Shown: positions 17,218 to 26,160 of the stretch, one piece after another | Layout of the letters: every line of letters begins with the position of its first letter | Numbering within the stretch: the stretch's first letter is position 1 | Source of the DNA: Leptospira hartskeerlii | Lineage (GTDB): Bacteria; Spirochaetota; Leptospiria; Leptospirales; Leptospiraceae | Direction of reading: 5' to 3' | NCBI RefSeq assembly: GCF_002811475.1 | Contig: NZ_NPDL01000002.1 | Coordinates: 124,001 to 188,000 of the forward strand | Length of the DNA: 64,000 nucleotides | Position numbers and translations under genes: made by a program | Notes under the pieces: generated by a model | What the model saw: the letters and a program-made list of their open reading frames with translations, nothing else | Database searches by the model: none | Told to the model about the DNA's origin: nothing

Positions 17218-18771
17218 TTGTCCCAAATGCTCACTGTAGTCACCGTTCTGTTTTTGGGAATTTACGCCCTAGATATTCTAGGATTATTTTTCTTTGGAAT
17301 TCACACGTATATCATGGTGTATCTTTACAAAAAGTACAACACCAATTGCGATACAGACCCGAGCAGAAACCTTTCTTTGGACGATCCAAGCCTTCCGGTA
17401 GTCACCGTCCAACTTCCGATTTTTAACGAGTTTTACGTAGTAGATCGTCTGATCGACTCCACAGTTGCATTAAAATATCCTAAAGATAAATTAGAGATCC
17501 AAGTTCTGGATGATTCCACCGACGAAACTATCCAAAAAGCTGCTTCCTTAGTGGCAAAATACAAGGCTCAAGGTTTCGATATTCATCACCTTCACAGAAC
17601 CAATCGTGTAGGTCATAAGGCTGGTGCCTTAGACGAAGGGATGAGAGTTTCTAAAGGGGATTACATCGCTATATTTGATGCGGACTTTATGCCGGATCCT
17701 GACTTCCTTCTTAAAACCATGGCTTACTTTGACGATCCTCAAATCGGAATGGTGCAAGCACGTTGGGGACATATCAACGCAGATTATAATATTCTAACGA
17801 AAGCTCAAAGTTTCGGCATCGACGGTCACTTCATGATCGAGCAGGTCGCAAGAAACGGTTCCAAACTTTGGATGAACTTCAACGGTACTGCAGGTACTTG
17901 GAGAAAGAAAACGATCGAGGATGCCGGCGGTTGGGAGCATGATACTCTTACAGAAGACTTCGATCTTTCTTACCGTGCAGAATTAAGAGGCTGGAAGTTC
18001 CGTTATTTTAAAGATGTGGTTTGTCCTGCAGAAATCCCTGCGATGATGTCTGCATACAAGTCTCAACAGTTCCGTTGGTGCAAAGGCTCTATCCAAACTG
18101 CAGTGAAACTTCTTCCTCGTATCTGGAAAGCGGACCTACCTTGGAAAACCAAGGCTGAGGCTGTGACCCACTTGATCAATTATTCTGTTCACCCACTTAT
18201 GATTGTGAACATTCTATTCAGCGCTCCGTTATTATTAATGGAATACTGGTCAGGTTTCAGCTTCTACGATCTTCCTCTGGAAGTATTATCCGGAACCGCA
18301 GCGGTCCTTTCTATAGGATCTGTTGGACCTCTATTCTTCTACGCATATTCACAGAAAACATTATACAAAGATTGGAAAAAGAGACTAGTGTATCTTCCAA
18401 TTCTGATCATGATCGGAACTGGGATTGCGATCGTAAACACCAGAGCTTGGCTCGAGGCTGTTTTAGGGATCCAATCTTCTTTCAAAAGAACTCCTAAATT
18501 GAGAATCGAGAACAACTCGGACTCCCTAAAAGAAAGGCTGAAATACACCGTTCCTTTGGATTTCCATGTAGTTCTTGAGTTCTTACTTGGTTGTTATTGT
18601 GTGTTTTCAGTTGTGCTATCTTTCTTAGTGGGACGTCCTTATATCGTGGGCTTCCTATTGATCTACGGGATCGGTTTCTTCTTCGTAGCTTTTAAATCTT
18701 TCCAAGAATTTACCTGGAAATATAAAGAAGCAAGAAACGCAGCTCAGGAAGAGATCCCTCAGGAAGCCTGA
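17218..18771 (+). CDS. Processive beta-glycosyltransferase, GT2 (cellulose/mannan synthase-like)
   Basis: 517 residues; TTG start at 17218 or ATG at 17227. An N-terminal membrane segment precedes a GT2 domain with the full processive set: LDDSTDE near 97, DADFMPD near 154, TEDFDLS near 244 and QQFRWCKG near 283. Four to five C-terminal membrane helices follow (about 325-500). There is no PilZ domain, so direct c-di-GMP control as in BcsA is not expected. Such enzymes polymerise a UDP- or GDP-sugar and extrude the chain; the polymer is unknown. The gene stands alone and is followed by an imperfect hairpin. Confidence 0.9.
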   Translation: MSQMLTVVTVLFLGIYALDILGLFFFGIHTYIMVYLYKKYNTNCDTDPSRNLSLDDPSLPVVTVQLPIFNEFYVVDRLIDSTVALKYPKDKLEIQVLDDSTDETIQKAASLVAKYKAQGFDIHHLHRTNRVGHKAGALDEGMRVSKGDYIAIFDADFMPDPDFLLKTMAYFDDPQIGMVQARWGHINADYNILTKAQSFGIDGHFMIEQVARNGSKLWMNFNGTAGTWRKKTIEDAGGWEHDTLTEDFDLSYRAELRGWKFRYFKDVVCPAEIPAMMSAYKSQQFRWCKGSIQTAVKLLPRIWKADLPWKTKAEAVTHLINYSVHPLMIVNILFSAPLLLMEYWSGFSFYDLPLEVLSGTAAVLSIGSVGPLFFYAYSQKTLYKDWKKRLVYLPILIMIGTGIAIVNTRAWLEAVLGIQSSFKRTPKLRIENNSDSLKERLKYTVPLDFHVVLEFLLGCYCVFSVVLSFLVGRPYIVGFLLIYGIGFFFVAFKSFQEFTWKYKEARNAAQEEIPQEA

Positions 18772-18792
18772 CACAGCTTCCGCCATACAAAA

Positions 18793-18827
18793 GGCGAGGA
18801 AACAGGTTGACTCCCTGTGCCTTCGCC
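18793..18827 (+). terminator. Imperfect hairpin after the GT2 synthase
   Basis: GGCGA pairs with TCGCC and ACAGG with CCTGT, with small internal mismatches, just downstream of the stop at 18771. There is no T-run, so it could equally be a leader structure for the next operon. Confidence 0.3.
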
Positions 18828-18863
18828 TAAATCTGTCAAATACCCCAGGAAACAGGATAACCG

Positions 18864-19145
18864 ATGAGTGAGAAAGTCTATTGCGCCAACTGCCTGCATT
18901 GTGTAACCGTCAGACAGTATGAATCCGAGGCGGACAAATACATCCTCCGGGTCAAATGTACCAAGAAAAAATGGTCCAAACGTTCCGGCGAAGAGAAGTT
19001 ATACAAATACTTCACAGTGGCTCGCCGTATGCAGACAGATTGCGAATTCTACGAGCCGATGGGAGAAATTCTTCCTTATATCAAAAATTTAAAGAAAGAA
19101 CTTCCCATTAAAGACGAAATCTATATGGTGAAGTCGCTTAGCTAA
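18864..19145 (+). CDS. Small CxxCxxC protein heading the Rnf-like operon
   Basis: 93 residues from ATG with AGGA upstream. Three Cys near the N-terminus form CANCLHC (residues 7, 10, 13), with two more at VKC near 33 and DCEFY near 59, enough for a zinc or iron-sulfur site. Many Lys and Tyr, no signal or membrane helix. I do not recognise the family. It ends 8 bp before the RnfC-like gene, so co-transcription and a redox-related role are reasonable inferences, not observations. Confidence 0.75.
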   Translation: MSEKVYCANCLHCVTVRQYESEADKYILRVKCTKKKWSKRSGEEKLYKYFTVARRMQTDCEFYEPMGEILPYIKNLKKELPIKDEIYMVKSLS

Positions 19146-19153
19146 AAAGGACA

Positions 19154-20305
19154 TTGTTCTCAAAACCGTTCCTTCTCCAGCCCAGGACCGTAAAAGAAAC
19201 GGGAAATCGTAAAACGGTCCTGGACGAACCCTACACACTTTTCCCGGATAGAGATGCCTTATTACTTAAGGATTTTCCAGTCCGGGTAAGTGTAGGAGAT
19301 CCTCTCTTCAAACAATCCTCAGGTTCAGTTCTCTCTCCGGTAAACGGGATCGCTTCATTAGAACATAGCGAAGAAGGATCTAAGATCCGTATCGTTCAAG
19401 ATGGGAATTTCATAGGTTCCAAACCCTGGATCCCAAAGGCTCTCAAAAAAGAAGAAGTACTCGAACCGATGGACAGACTTGGTTTGGTCAGTCTTGACTT
19501 TCCGGAACATTCTCTTTTATCTTATCTAAAATCCAGACAGAAAACATCTTTAATCATCTTAGCTCCATTTACAAGAACGCAAGATGTGGATTATCTTCCC
19601 GAGCTAAAAAAGAACTTAGAATGCCATACTCGTTTTCTGGAAGTTTTAAAAACCCTTTTTCCGGAAGCTCAGATCAGAGATTATATTTCCGGCCTAAAAT
19701 CTCCCGTTAAAAATTACGCATATCCTTGGGGAATTCCGGAATATTTCGTTTCCCAGACTGAAAAAATCCCTTTTTCTAAAATTAAAGAAATTTTATATTT
19801 AGGACCAGAAACATTATATAATCTTTATAGAGCTTTATTTGCCGATTTCCCTTTTATAGAAAGAGAGATCGCTCTTTATTTCTTAGGAAAGAACGGTGGA
19901 CTTAGAAAGGCAGATTCTACTGTTCGTATTCGTAACGGTCAGAGCCTGAAATTTTTATTCGAAGAATACGGTCCTAAATATTCTAACTTCACTCTCAATT
20001 CCTTTTACGAAAAGAATCCAGTTCGAGAGATTAAAAAGGGATTCTATTGGGATATCAGGCAGAACTATTCCTTAGTATTTTTGACTAAACATGATTCCGG
20101 GAGAAGGGAGTTCCCTTGTGTGGAATGCGGAGAATGTTCTTATAATTGCCCTACCCAAGCAAATCCTATGGCCTTGGTTTCCAGTTTCGGAAATTTTAAT
20201 TCTTCTCTTTGTATGGAATGTGGGATCTGCACATTCCTTTGTCCTTCTACCATTTCATTAAGAAATAAGATCAGAACTTGGAAGGAGGCGAATCATGGCT
20301 TTTAG
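19154..20305 (+). CDS. Divergent RnfC-like protein with two [4Fe-4S] motifs
   Basis: 383 residues (TTG start; spacing to AAGGA is only 2 bases, so the start is uncertain). The N-terminal part resembles the RnfC barrel-sandwich domain (SVGDPLFKQSSGSVLSPVNG). The middle keeps RnfC-like spacing, but the Gly-rich NADH/FMN loop of RnfC (GxGGAxFPT type) is replaced by DRLGLVSLDFPEHS. The C-terminus has two intact ferredoxin motifs, CVECGECSYNCP (322-333) and CMECGICTFLCP (353-364). It may therefore carry electrons between clusters without oxidising NADH itself. It overlaps the RnfD-like gene by 11 bp. Confidence 0.8.
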   Translation: MFSKPFLLQPRTVKETGNRKTVLDEPYTLFPDRDALLLKDFPVRVSVGDPLFKQSSGSVLSPVNGIASLEHSEEGSKIRIVQDGNFIGSKPWIPKALKKEEVLEPMDRLGLVSLDFPEHSLLSYLKSRQKTSLIILAPFTRTQDVDYLPELKKNLECHTRFLEVLKTLFPEAQIRDYISGLKSPVKNYAYPWGIPEYFVSQTEKIPFSKIKEILYLGPETLYNLYRALFADFPFIEREIALYFLGKNGGLRKADSTVRIRNGQSLKFLFEEYGPKYSNFTLNSFYEKNPVREIKKGFYWDIRQNYSLVFLTKHDSGRREFPCVECGECSYNCPTQANPMALVSSFGNFNSSLCMECGICTFLCPSTISLRNKIRTWKEANHGF

Positions 20306-21179
20306 TTACGTTCTCTCTACCCAAAACGGTTTTTTCAGAAGAAAGGACCTTCTTCTACCTGATATATTATTTGCGATTTTGGCGATTGGCCTTTTGATTT
20401 TAGGTTCGGGTGGATCATATTATCCGATTATTCCTGTTGGTTTTGGTCTTTTATTCGGAGCAGGCGCTTACTTTCTCCTTACTGGTGGGAAGTCCTACCC
20501 GTTGTATTGGGTGAATCATACATTAAGTTTCGCTCTTCTTCTTCCTAGAGATTCAAGATACGCTTTACATGCGGTTTTTGCTTTAGGGATTGGGCTTGGT
20601 CTTTGGTGGGTTTTAGAACAGAGATTTAAGGTCCGTTTTCCTTTGGCTTTATTACAATTTTTGCTTTTTCTAATATTCTACTTTTTGCCTGGAATAGATA
20701 GTTGGTCGAGCGAACCTTCTTCCGTGTTTAGAGGATCTTCTTATCCTGATATATATACTCCTGGTTTTTTCACAGAAGGTGCTTTGCCTGGGTTTAGATA
20801 CTCCGCTTTAGAAGCATGTGGTGGATTTGGAATACTTCTGGCTGTTCCATTATTATTAAGAAGTAGTCTGGCTATTTTATTGCCTCTGGGATTTTCCATC
20901 CTTCTTTCCGTTTGGATCCATATCGCCAAAATCCCAGGTTGGGAAACTGTTTCCGGTCCGGTTTGGCTCGGAACTCTCTCCTTCATTTTACTTCTAAATT
21001 TGCCGGGAAGAAATACGGGCTCACTTTTGCCTCTTTCTTTTTTGAGTTTGGCTCCTCTCGGGTTGGCAATTTTTTTCCTTCCCCCCGCATTTGTTCCTAC
21101 ATTCCTGTGGGTCTCATCGTTTTTTTTCATTGAATCCATCCTGATTCGTATTTTCCTAGGAGATAGGACAGAGGCATGA
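20295..21179 (+). CDS. Divergent RnfD/NqrB-like membrane protein
   Basis: 294 residues with eight to nine hydrophobic segments and the loop arrangement of the NQR2/RnfD/RnfE family. It starts at ATG with an ideal AAGGAGG upstream, inside the end of the RnfC-like gene. RnfD and NqrB bind FMN covalently through the Thr of an SGAT motif; I see no SGAT here, only DIYTPGFFTEGALPG at the corresponding loop. The cofactor site may be lost. With the RnfC-like protein it forms a pair that lacks the usual RnfA, B, E and G genes. It overlaps the next gene by 4 bp. Confidence 0.75.
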   Translation: MAFSYVLSTQNGFFRRKDLLLPDILFAILAIGLLILGSGGSYYPIIPVGFGLLFGAGAYFLLTGGKSYPLYWVNHTLSFALLLPRDSRYALHAVFALGIGLGLWWVLEQRFKVRFPLALLQFLLFLIFYFLPGIDSWSSEPSSVFRGSSYPDIYTPGFFTEGALPGFRYSALEACGGFGILLAVPLLLRSSLAILLPLGFSILLSVWIHIAKIPGWETVSGPVWLGTLSFILLLNLPGRNTGSLLPLSFLSLAPLGLAIFFLPPAFVPTFLWVSSFFFIESILIRIFLGDRTEA

Positions 21180-21631
21180 ACCAGCTCCTCGCTTTACTTA
21201 AGCCAGAGACTGTAATTTTTGAAATAGAAGGTTCCTCTAAGGAAGAAGTTATCAATCAACTTCTCCAGAAGGCCGTCGACTCGACGCTAATCGCTAGAGA
21301 CGACAGGGACCTTGTGTACGAATCTCTCATGGCGAGAGAAAAGTCAATGTCTACGGGTATCGGAAGCGGCGTAGCGATCCCACATTGTTCGGTCAATCTG
21401 GTGGACGAACTTAAATGTGTAATGGGTCTTTCTCGAAAGGGCATCGACTTTGACGCAATCGACCATCTTCCCGTTCATATTTTTATTCTTCTGATCGTTC
21501 CCAAATCAAAATTCCAAGAACATATCAAAACCCTGGCGCAAATCGCAAAAACCCTCAATGTAAAAGAGGATCGTGAAAAACTGATCCTTTCCAAAAATTT
21601 CGAAGAGATCCGGAAAGCTTTCTCCGCGTGA
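21176..21631 (+). CDS. PTS IIA domain protein, PtsN (EIIA-Ntr)-like
   Basis: 151 residues, a single fructose/Ntr-type IIA domain. It shows the family pattern MAREKSMSTGIGSGVAIPHC, in which His70 is the expected phosphorylation site, and the later LIVPKSKFQEHIKTLAQIA. There is no membrane IIC partner, so regulation, not sugar uptake, is likely, as for PtsN. It is translationally coupled to the RnfD-like gene (ATGA overlap), and the permease genes follow 12 bp later. That placement suggests it controls the neighbouring membrane complex, which is inference. Confidence 0.9.
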   Translation: MNQLLALLKPETVIFEIEGSSKEEVINQLLQKAVDSTLIARDDRDLVYESLMAREKSMSTGIGSGVAIPHCSVNLVDELKCVMGLSRKGIDFDAIDHLPVHIFILLIVPKSKFQEHIKTLAQIAKTLNVKEDREKLILSKNFEEIRKAFSA

Positions 21632-21643
21632 GAGGGTGAGAGT

Positions 21644-22546
21644 TTGTTAGAAGAAGCGAAACGCTTTTTGATCTTTGCGGTTTTTCTTTCCGCAATTTCA
21701 GTATTTTTCTCGCAGCTCAGATCTCTAAATAAGGAATTTTTAGAGGCAGATTCAGGGATCCAAGTCCAGGATTCCGTAGATAAATCGACTAACACCGGTT
21801 TTGTGAAAGAATATCTTAAATTTTGGAAAGGTCTGGTCAGTTTCGATCTAGGAGAAACCGAATCAGGGGATCCTGTCCTTTCTCATATTCTTTCCAGATT
21901 TTGGCCCACATTACATTTGGCAGGATTCGCCGTTTTAACAGGCACATTCTTTTCTGTTTTTTTAGCATTGGTATCTCTTCTTCCTCGCTTTGGATTTGTG
22001 GGAAAAGTTTTCGGATTTATCAGCCAACTCATTTTATCTACCCCTGTATTCGTAGTTTCCGTTTTTCTATTAGTGTTTTTTTTTCTGGTACTTGGCTGGC
22101 TTCCTCCGGGAGGCTATGAGCCTGGAAATACTGCGTATGTGATCCTGCCTGGATCGGCGCTTGGCTCGAGAGTATTCGCTAGACTTTTTATTTTTGCCCA
22201 CCAATTGGCCGGGACAGAAAAAAAATCCGCTTATACAAATGTTCTAAAGACAAGAGGATATTCAGAAAATCGAATATTGTTTCGGCATATTCTACTCAAA
22301 GTTTCACCAGTACTTCTCATCTTGATCTTATTGGATTTAAGTTCTTTGCTTTCGGGTGCAATCGTAGTAGAGGAGATCTTCTTCTTTCCTGGGATCGGTA
22401 AGTCCATGTATCATGCCATCAGGACTATGGATTCCGCATTACTTTCTGCACTTTTGTTTTATAGCGGGACGGTGTTCTATATTCTTACCAGAGTCTCGGA
22501 AAGAGTAAGGGATAATCTTTTGGGTTGGGAGGCAGGTGCCGCATGA
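21644..22546 (+). CDS. ABC transporter permease, DppB/OppB type
   Basis: 300 residues starting at TTG. One N-terminal helix is followed by a periplasmic stretch and a five-helix core from about residue 85. The cytoplasmic coupling loop is visible in YTNVLKTRGYSENRILFRHI, and IVVEEIFFFPGIGKSMYHAI is typical of peptide/nickel permeases. It pairs with the next gene (overlap of 4 bp). No ATPase or substrate-binding protein gene lies in this operon, so those parts must come from elsewhere if the transporter is functional. Confidence 0.9.
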   Translation: MLEEAKRFLIFAVFLSAISVFFSQLRSLNKEFLEADSGIQVQDSVDKSTNTGFVKEYLKFWKGLVSFDLGETESGDPVLSHILSRFWPTLHLAGFAVLTGTFFSVFLALVSLLPRFGFVGKVFGFISQLILSTPVFVVSVFLLVFFFLVLGWLPPGGYEPGNTAYVILPGSALGSRVFARLFIFAHQLAGTEKKSAYTNVLKTRGYSENRILFRHILLKVSPVLLILILLDLSSLLSGAIVVEEIFFFPGIGKSMYHAIRTMDSALLSALLFYSGTVFYILTRVSERVRDNLLGWEAGAA

Positions 22547-23313
22547 AAACTCTAAACCTGCTTCGATATGGCACGATCTCTCTGTATTTAGGTTTAGTAA
22601 TATTTGGGATTTTATTCAAGTCGGCTCCTACTGAATTAAATTTAAAAGAATCTTTTCTTCCTCCTTCTTTTGATTTTCCATTCGGTAAGGATAGATTAGG
22701 AAGAGATGTATTTTCCATGTTTGCTTATGGAAGTTTGGCTACCTTCTTGTTTGCATTTCCTGCAAGAGTTTTGACTTTAGTTGTGGCTTCCTTGATCGGT
22801 TTGGCTTCTTATACTAGTCCATTTTTTAAGAAGAATGTATTCTCTCCTTTGTCTTCCGTATTTGTTTCTCTTCCTTCTTTACTTTTGGCTTTGCTTGTTG
22901 TTCAAGTGTTCGGAGCCGGACCTGGTCCTTTGTTTTTGGCAATTATACTTGGAGATTGGGCGCAAGCTTACGAAACAGTTCGCGCGAAGATAGACGAGGT
23001 AAGCACAAGCGGATATGCATTAGCCGCTTCTTGTTTTGGAGCGAGCAAGTCTTATGTTTTTAGAGCACATCTTCTTCCTCAGGCATTTCAAATATTGAGA
23101 GTACTTTTATTTACGGGACTTCCTGCTGTGGTAATGACTCTTGCAATATTCGGATTTTTAGGAATTTCTGCAGGGGGAGAAGTATTCGGACCGGGGCTTG
23201 GAGAACAAATTGCGTTTTCTAAAGATTACGCTCAAAATGCTCCTTGGTCGTTGGTGTTTCCTACGCTTGGAATTTTAGGTTTAGTAATGACAGTGGGAGG
23301 AAAACGTCCTTGA
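22543..23313 (+). CDS. ABC transporter permease, DppC/OppC type
   Basis: 256 residues from the ATG at 22543, which overlaps the stop of the DppB-type gene as ATGA; an earlier TTG at 22525 is less likely. The N-terminus has FPFGKDRLGRDVFSMFAYG, the DppC hallmark, and the coupling segment includes YALAASCFGASKSYVFRAHL. Five to six membrane helices. With the preceding permease it should form the heterodimeric channel of a peptide, nickel or oligosaccharide importer; the substrate cannot be deduced. It overlaps the PEGA gene by 4 bp. Confidence 0.9.
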   Translation: MKTLNLLRYGTISLYLGLVIFGILFKSAPTELNLKESFLPPSFDFPFGKDRLGRDVFSMFAYGSLATFLFAFPARVLTLVVASLIGLASYTSPFFKKNVFSPLSSVFVSLPSLLLALLVVQVFGAGPGPLFLAIILGDWAQAYETVRAKIDEVSTSGYALAASCFGASKSYVFRAHLLPQAFQILRVLLFTGLPAVVMTLAIFGFLGISAGGEVFGPGLGEQIAFSKDYAQNAPWSLVFPTLGILGLVMTVGGKRP

Positions 23314-24944
23314 ACTTATTATTCTTCCGAAAGCTGTCTGCGCTTATATTATTAATTTGTTTAGCTCCTTTGTTTGTTGGAACTCCAACATACGGAAATG
23401 GGATAGATGAGTATTATCGTCTTCCTGAATATTCTTCTCCTGAAAAGATCCAATTCGAGAAAGAAAGAAAACTTTGTATTTTCCCTCTTAGAAATTTATC
23501 AGGAGATACATCTTTAGATTTTTATTCATCCGGATATGCTTCCGTTCTTTATTCGGGTTTAAAATCTTTAGTTCAGATTTATGACGAATCTTTAATCCCT
23601 AAATCCATCCAACATTCTTTTGGTCCGAATCCTTCCGAAGTTAGACCGAATTTAAGAGAAGGAGAATGGGATTATGCAGGACTCGAAAAATTAAAGAAGG
23701 GAGAACTTTCTTTAAATGTATCAAGGGATCCTAGATATTTAATTTTGAAAGTACAACCTTACGAAACGGAAACTGCTCCCGACGAGGGATTTCTTATTCC
23801 AATCTCCAGAAAATACGACTGTTTTTATTCTACTTATGGAGAGTTTGAGAAGAAGGGAGAAGAGATCCGAATTAGTATCCGGATGAGATCATCTAAAGAC
23901 GGATCTAAAAAAGAATTTTCGCAAAAAACAAGCATTAGGCGTTCTTATCAGGAATTAAACCCTGTTATAGAAGAGATCCGCAAAACACTTTTAGGAAAAC
24001 ATACCAAAGCACTTTCCATAAAAACCGGAAACCAATACGATTCACTCGTATTTTTAGATGGGAATTATATCGGGAAAACGCCCTTAAAAAGAAATGATAT
24101 TCTTTTCGGGATCCACGATATTCGGATCACTAAAAACGGATACTCAGATTGGGTCGGTCAAATAGATTTAAGAGAATCTCCTAAAGATCTGGATATTGTA
24201 TTAGAAAAAGATAAAAAAGAAGGTTTTCTTTCGGTGGATTCGGATCCCCAGGGTGCAAAAGTATATTTAGGCTCGGAATATTTGGGTGTCACTCCACTTG
24301 TAAAGGTCCCAGTCAAAATAGGCTGGAATAGATTGAGATTCGTTTTAGGCGATCATGTGGATCAATTTAAAGGAGTGGAGATCAAAAAAGGAGAAGTATC
24401 CGAGATCAAAGCAAAGCTGAAAGAAGGCGAATCAGTTTCTTATTATAGAAATAAAAAGTATTTATTCTTAGATCATACCTATGATGATTTCGCGATCTAT
24501 TCCCTTTACGGAAGTTTATTCTTCTACGCTGGATATTATTATTTCAATTTAAGAGCGGATCAAGCTTTGGAAAATGCAAGGCCAATGGTCCAAATCACGA
24601 ATTTTGTGGCTCTACAGGAATTGCAGCAATCTTCTCCTAATACCCAAACATTCGCGCTTTCCTATTTTTATCAGGAAAGTATCTATAACGACGCCAAAGA
24701 CAAGTCGGACTATTTCAGATCTATCTCCGGAAGATTTGGAAAACACCAAGGGATCCATGGCGGGCTCATGTTGTACGGGATAGGCACAATGCTGCTTCTA
24801 TCTGCGACTTTTTATGCTCTAGGACTAGACTCTGAAACCTTGGAAGTGGGAGTTGCCCCTGTCAAAACTATGCCTACATTCGTAAGAGGTATAGAAGGAC
24901 AGTATGAAACTGAGTCTTACGCAAAATTTAATATGAGATTTTGA
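23310..24944 (+). CDS. Exported PEGA-repeat protein
   Basis: 544 residues from the TTG at 23310 (TTGA overlap with the permease stop), which gives the N-terminal signal peptide NLLFFRKLSALILLICLAPL; a longer frame from 23244 would put the signal too far inside. Two PEGA repeats are visible: VFLDGNYIGKTPLKRND near 255-295 and SDPQGAKVYLGSEYLGVTP near 325-370. A tail with one or two hydrophobic segments follows. PEGA domains are usually extracytoplasmic and thought to bind envelope components. It ends the operon and converges on folC with a 17-bp overlap of the 3' ends. Confidence 0.85.
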   Translation: MNLLFFRKLSALILLICLAPLFVGTPTYGNGIDEYYRLPEYSSPEKIQFEKERKLCIFPLRNLSGDTSLDFYSSGYASVLYSGLKSLVQIYDESLIPKSIQHSFGPNPSEVRPNLREGEWDYAGLEKLKKGELSLNVSRDPRYLILKVQPYETETAPDEGFLIPISRKYDCFYSTYGEFEKKGEEIRISIRMRSSKDGSKKEFSQKTSIRRSYQELNPVIEEIRKTLLGKHTKALSIKTGNQYDSLVFLDGNYIGKTPLKRNDILFGIHDIRITKNGYSDWVGQIDLRESPKDLDIVLEKDKKEGFLSVDSDPQGAKVYLGSEYLGVTPLVKVPVKIGWNRLRFVLGDHVDQFKGVEIKKGEVSEIKAKLKEGESVSYYRNKKYLFLDHTYDDFAIYSLYGSLFFYAGYYYFNLRADQALENARPMVQITNFVALQELQQSSPNTQTFALSYFYQESIYNDAKDKSDYFRSISGRFGKHQGIHGGLMLYGIGTMLLLSATFYALGLDSETLEVGVAPVKTMPTFVRGIEGQYETESYAKFNMRF

Positions 24945-26139
24945 TGTAAGAATATAATCTAAAACTTCCTAATACTAAGATCCCATCTTCTTGTTCTGAA
25001 GGTTTTAGAATTTCTGAAAGTTTTTCAGGAGGGATGCAGTAAGGCTTGTAACCTTCCGGAAGTTTGAATTCCTTAGAATCTAAAAAATACAAATTTGTAT
25101 TTTGATCTTTTGTATAATGCAAAAGTTTTTCCGCCATAGATTCTCCTTCTTTGTCGGGCAAAAATCCTGCTACGATGGAAAATCTTTTGCCTGGAAATGC
25201 AGAAGATAATGATGCAAGTGTAACTCGTATCGCATCCGGATTATGCGCTGGATCAAATACGATCATTGGGGAATTGGATACGATCTCTAATCTGCCAGGT
25301 GGACGGGGAAGAGGCTTAGAATTTGTTTGTCCAGTCTTTTCCAAAAAAGGCAGTTTCTTGGAAATAAATTCTTCTAATCTATGTACAATAAACTTAACGT
25401 ATTCTTGATTATGATCCAAATAGGATCTTCCTTCCGGCAATGCAGGATAAAGATATAATTCTAGATTCTTTTCGAAACAAAACTCTCTTAGTATTTTTAA
25501 AAGAGAAGGTTCCGGCTCTAATGCGAATACGATCTTAGTTCTTTCGGAAACTATTCCTAATTTTTCCTTTAAGATGGCTTCTTTGGTATTGCCTAAGACT
25601 GCCTTATGATCTTCTCCGATCGCGCAGACAACGACAACATCCGGATCTGCCAGTTTCGTGGCGTCTAATCTTCCTCCTAAACCTGCTTCGTATACCTGGA
25701 CTGCAATATCTCTTTTTTCGAATAAAACGAAAGATCCTAAAGTAAACCATTCAAACCAAGAAAGGAAAGAAAGTTCTTCTGCATTACTTTGTGAAAATAG
25801 TATATTAGAAATTTCTTTTAGATCTTCTTTGTTTATTGGATCAAAATTCGGACTAAGTCTGATCCTTTCTTTTGGATCGAATAGATGCGGAGAAGTATAA
25901 AGACCTGTTTTGTATCCTAGATTCGAAAAACTTCCCGCTAAAAAATGAGAGACTGAGCCTTTTCCGTTTGTTCCGACCACTGAGACTCTAAGTCTTTCTT
26001 TTTTTCTAGTTCTCCAGCCGTGCGAATCTACAAGATTTCGGAATTGATCCAAAGAATAATCCCCAAATACATTAAAATTCCTGGTTTTCTCTAAATTGGT
26101 TAATTTGGATCCGAATTCTAAAAAATCTGGGTTAGACAT
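24928..26139 (-). CDS. folC: Dihydrofolate synthase / folylpolyglutamate synthase
   Basis: 403 residues, typical for FolC. It shows the Mur-ligase-type ATP loop VVGTNGKGSVSHFLAG, the TGLYTSPHL motif, EAGLGGRLDATKL, and the C-terminal FDPAHNPDAI. It joins glutamate to dihydropteroate and elongates the polyglutamate tail in the cytosol. The gene is transcribed leftward, 21 bp after aroE, and the two are probably one operon. The 3' end overlaps the PEGA gene on the other strand. Confidence 0.95.
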   Translation of the reverse strand: MSNPDFLEFGSKLTNLEKTRNFNVFGDYSLDQFRNLVDSHGWRTRKKERLRVSVVGTNGKGSVSHFLAGSFSNLGYKTGLYTSPHLFDPKERIRLSPNFDPINKEDLKEISNILFSQSNAEELSFLSWFEWFTLGSFVLFEKRDIAVQVYEAGLGGRLDATKLADPDVVVVCAIGEDHKAVLGNTKEAILKEKLGIVSERTKIVFALEPEPSLLKILREFCFEKNLELYLYPALPEGRSYLDHNQEYVKFIVHRLEEFISKKLPFLEKTGQTNSKPLPRPPGRLEIVSNSPMIVFDPAHNPDAIRVTLASLSSAFPGKRFSIVAGFLPDKEGESMAEKLLHYTKDQNTNLYFLDSKEFKLPEGYKPYCIPPEKLSEILKPSEQEDGILVLGSFRLYSYIKISY

Positions 26140-26160
26140 TTATGATTTTCTAATATTTTC

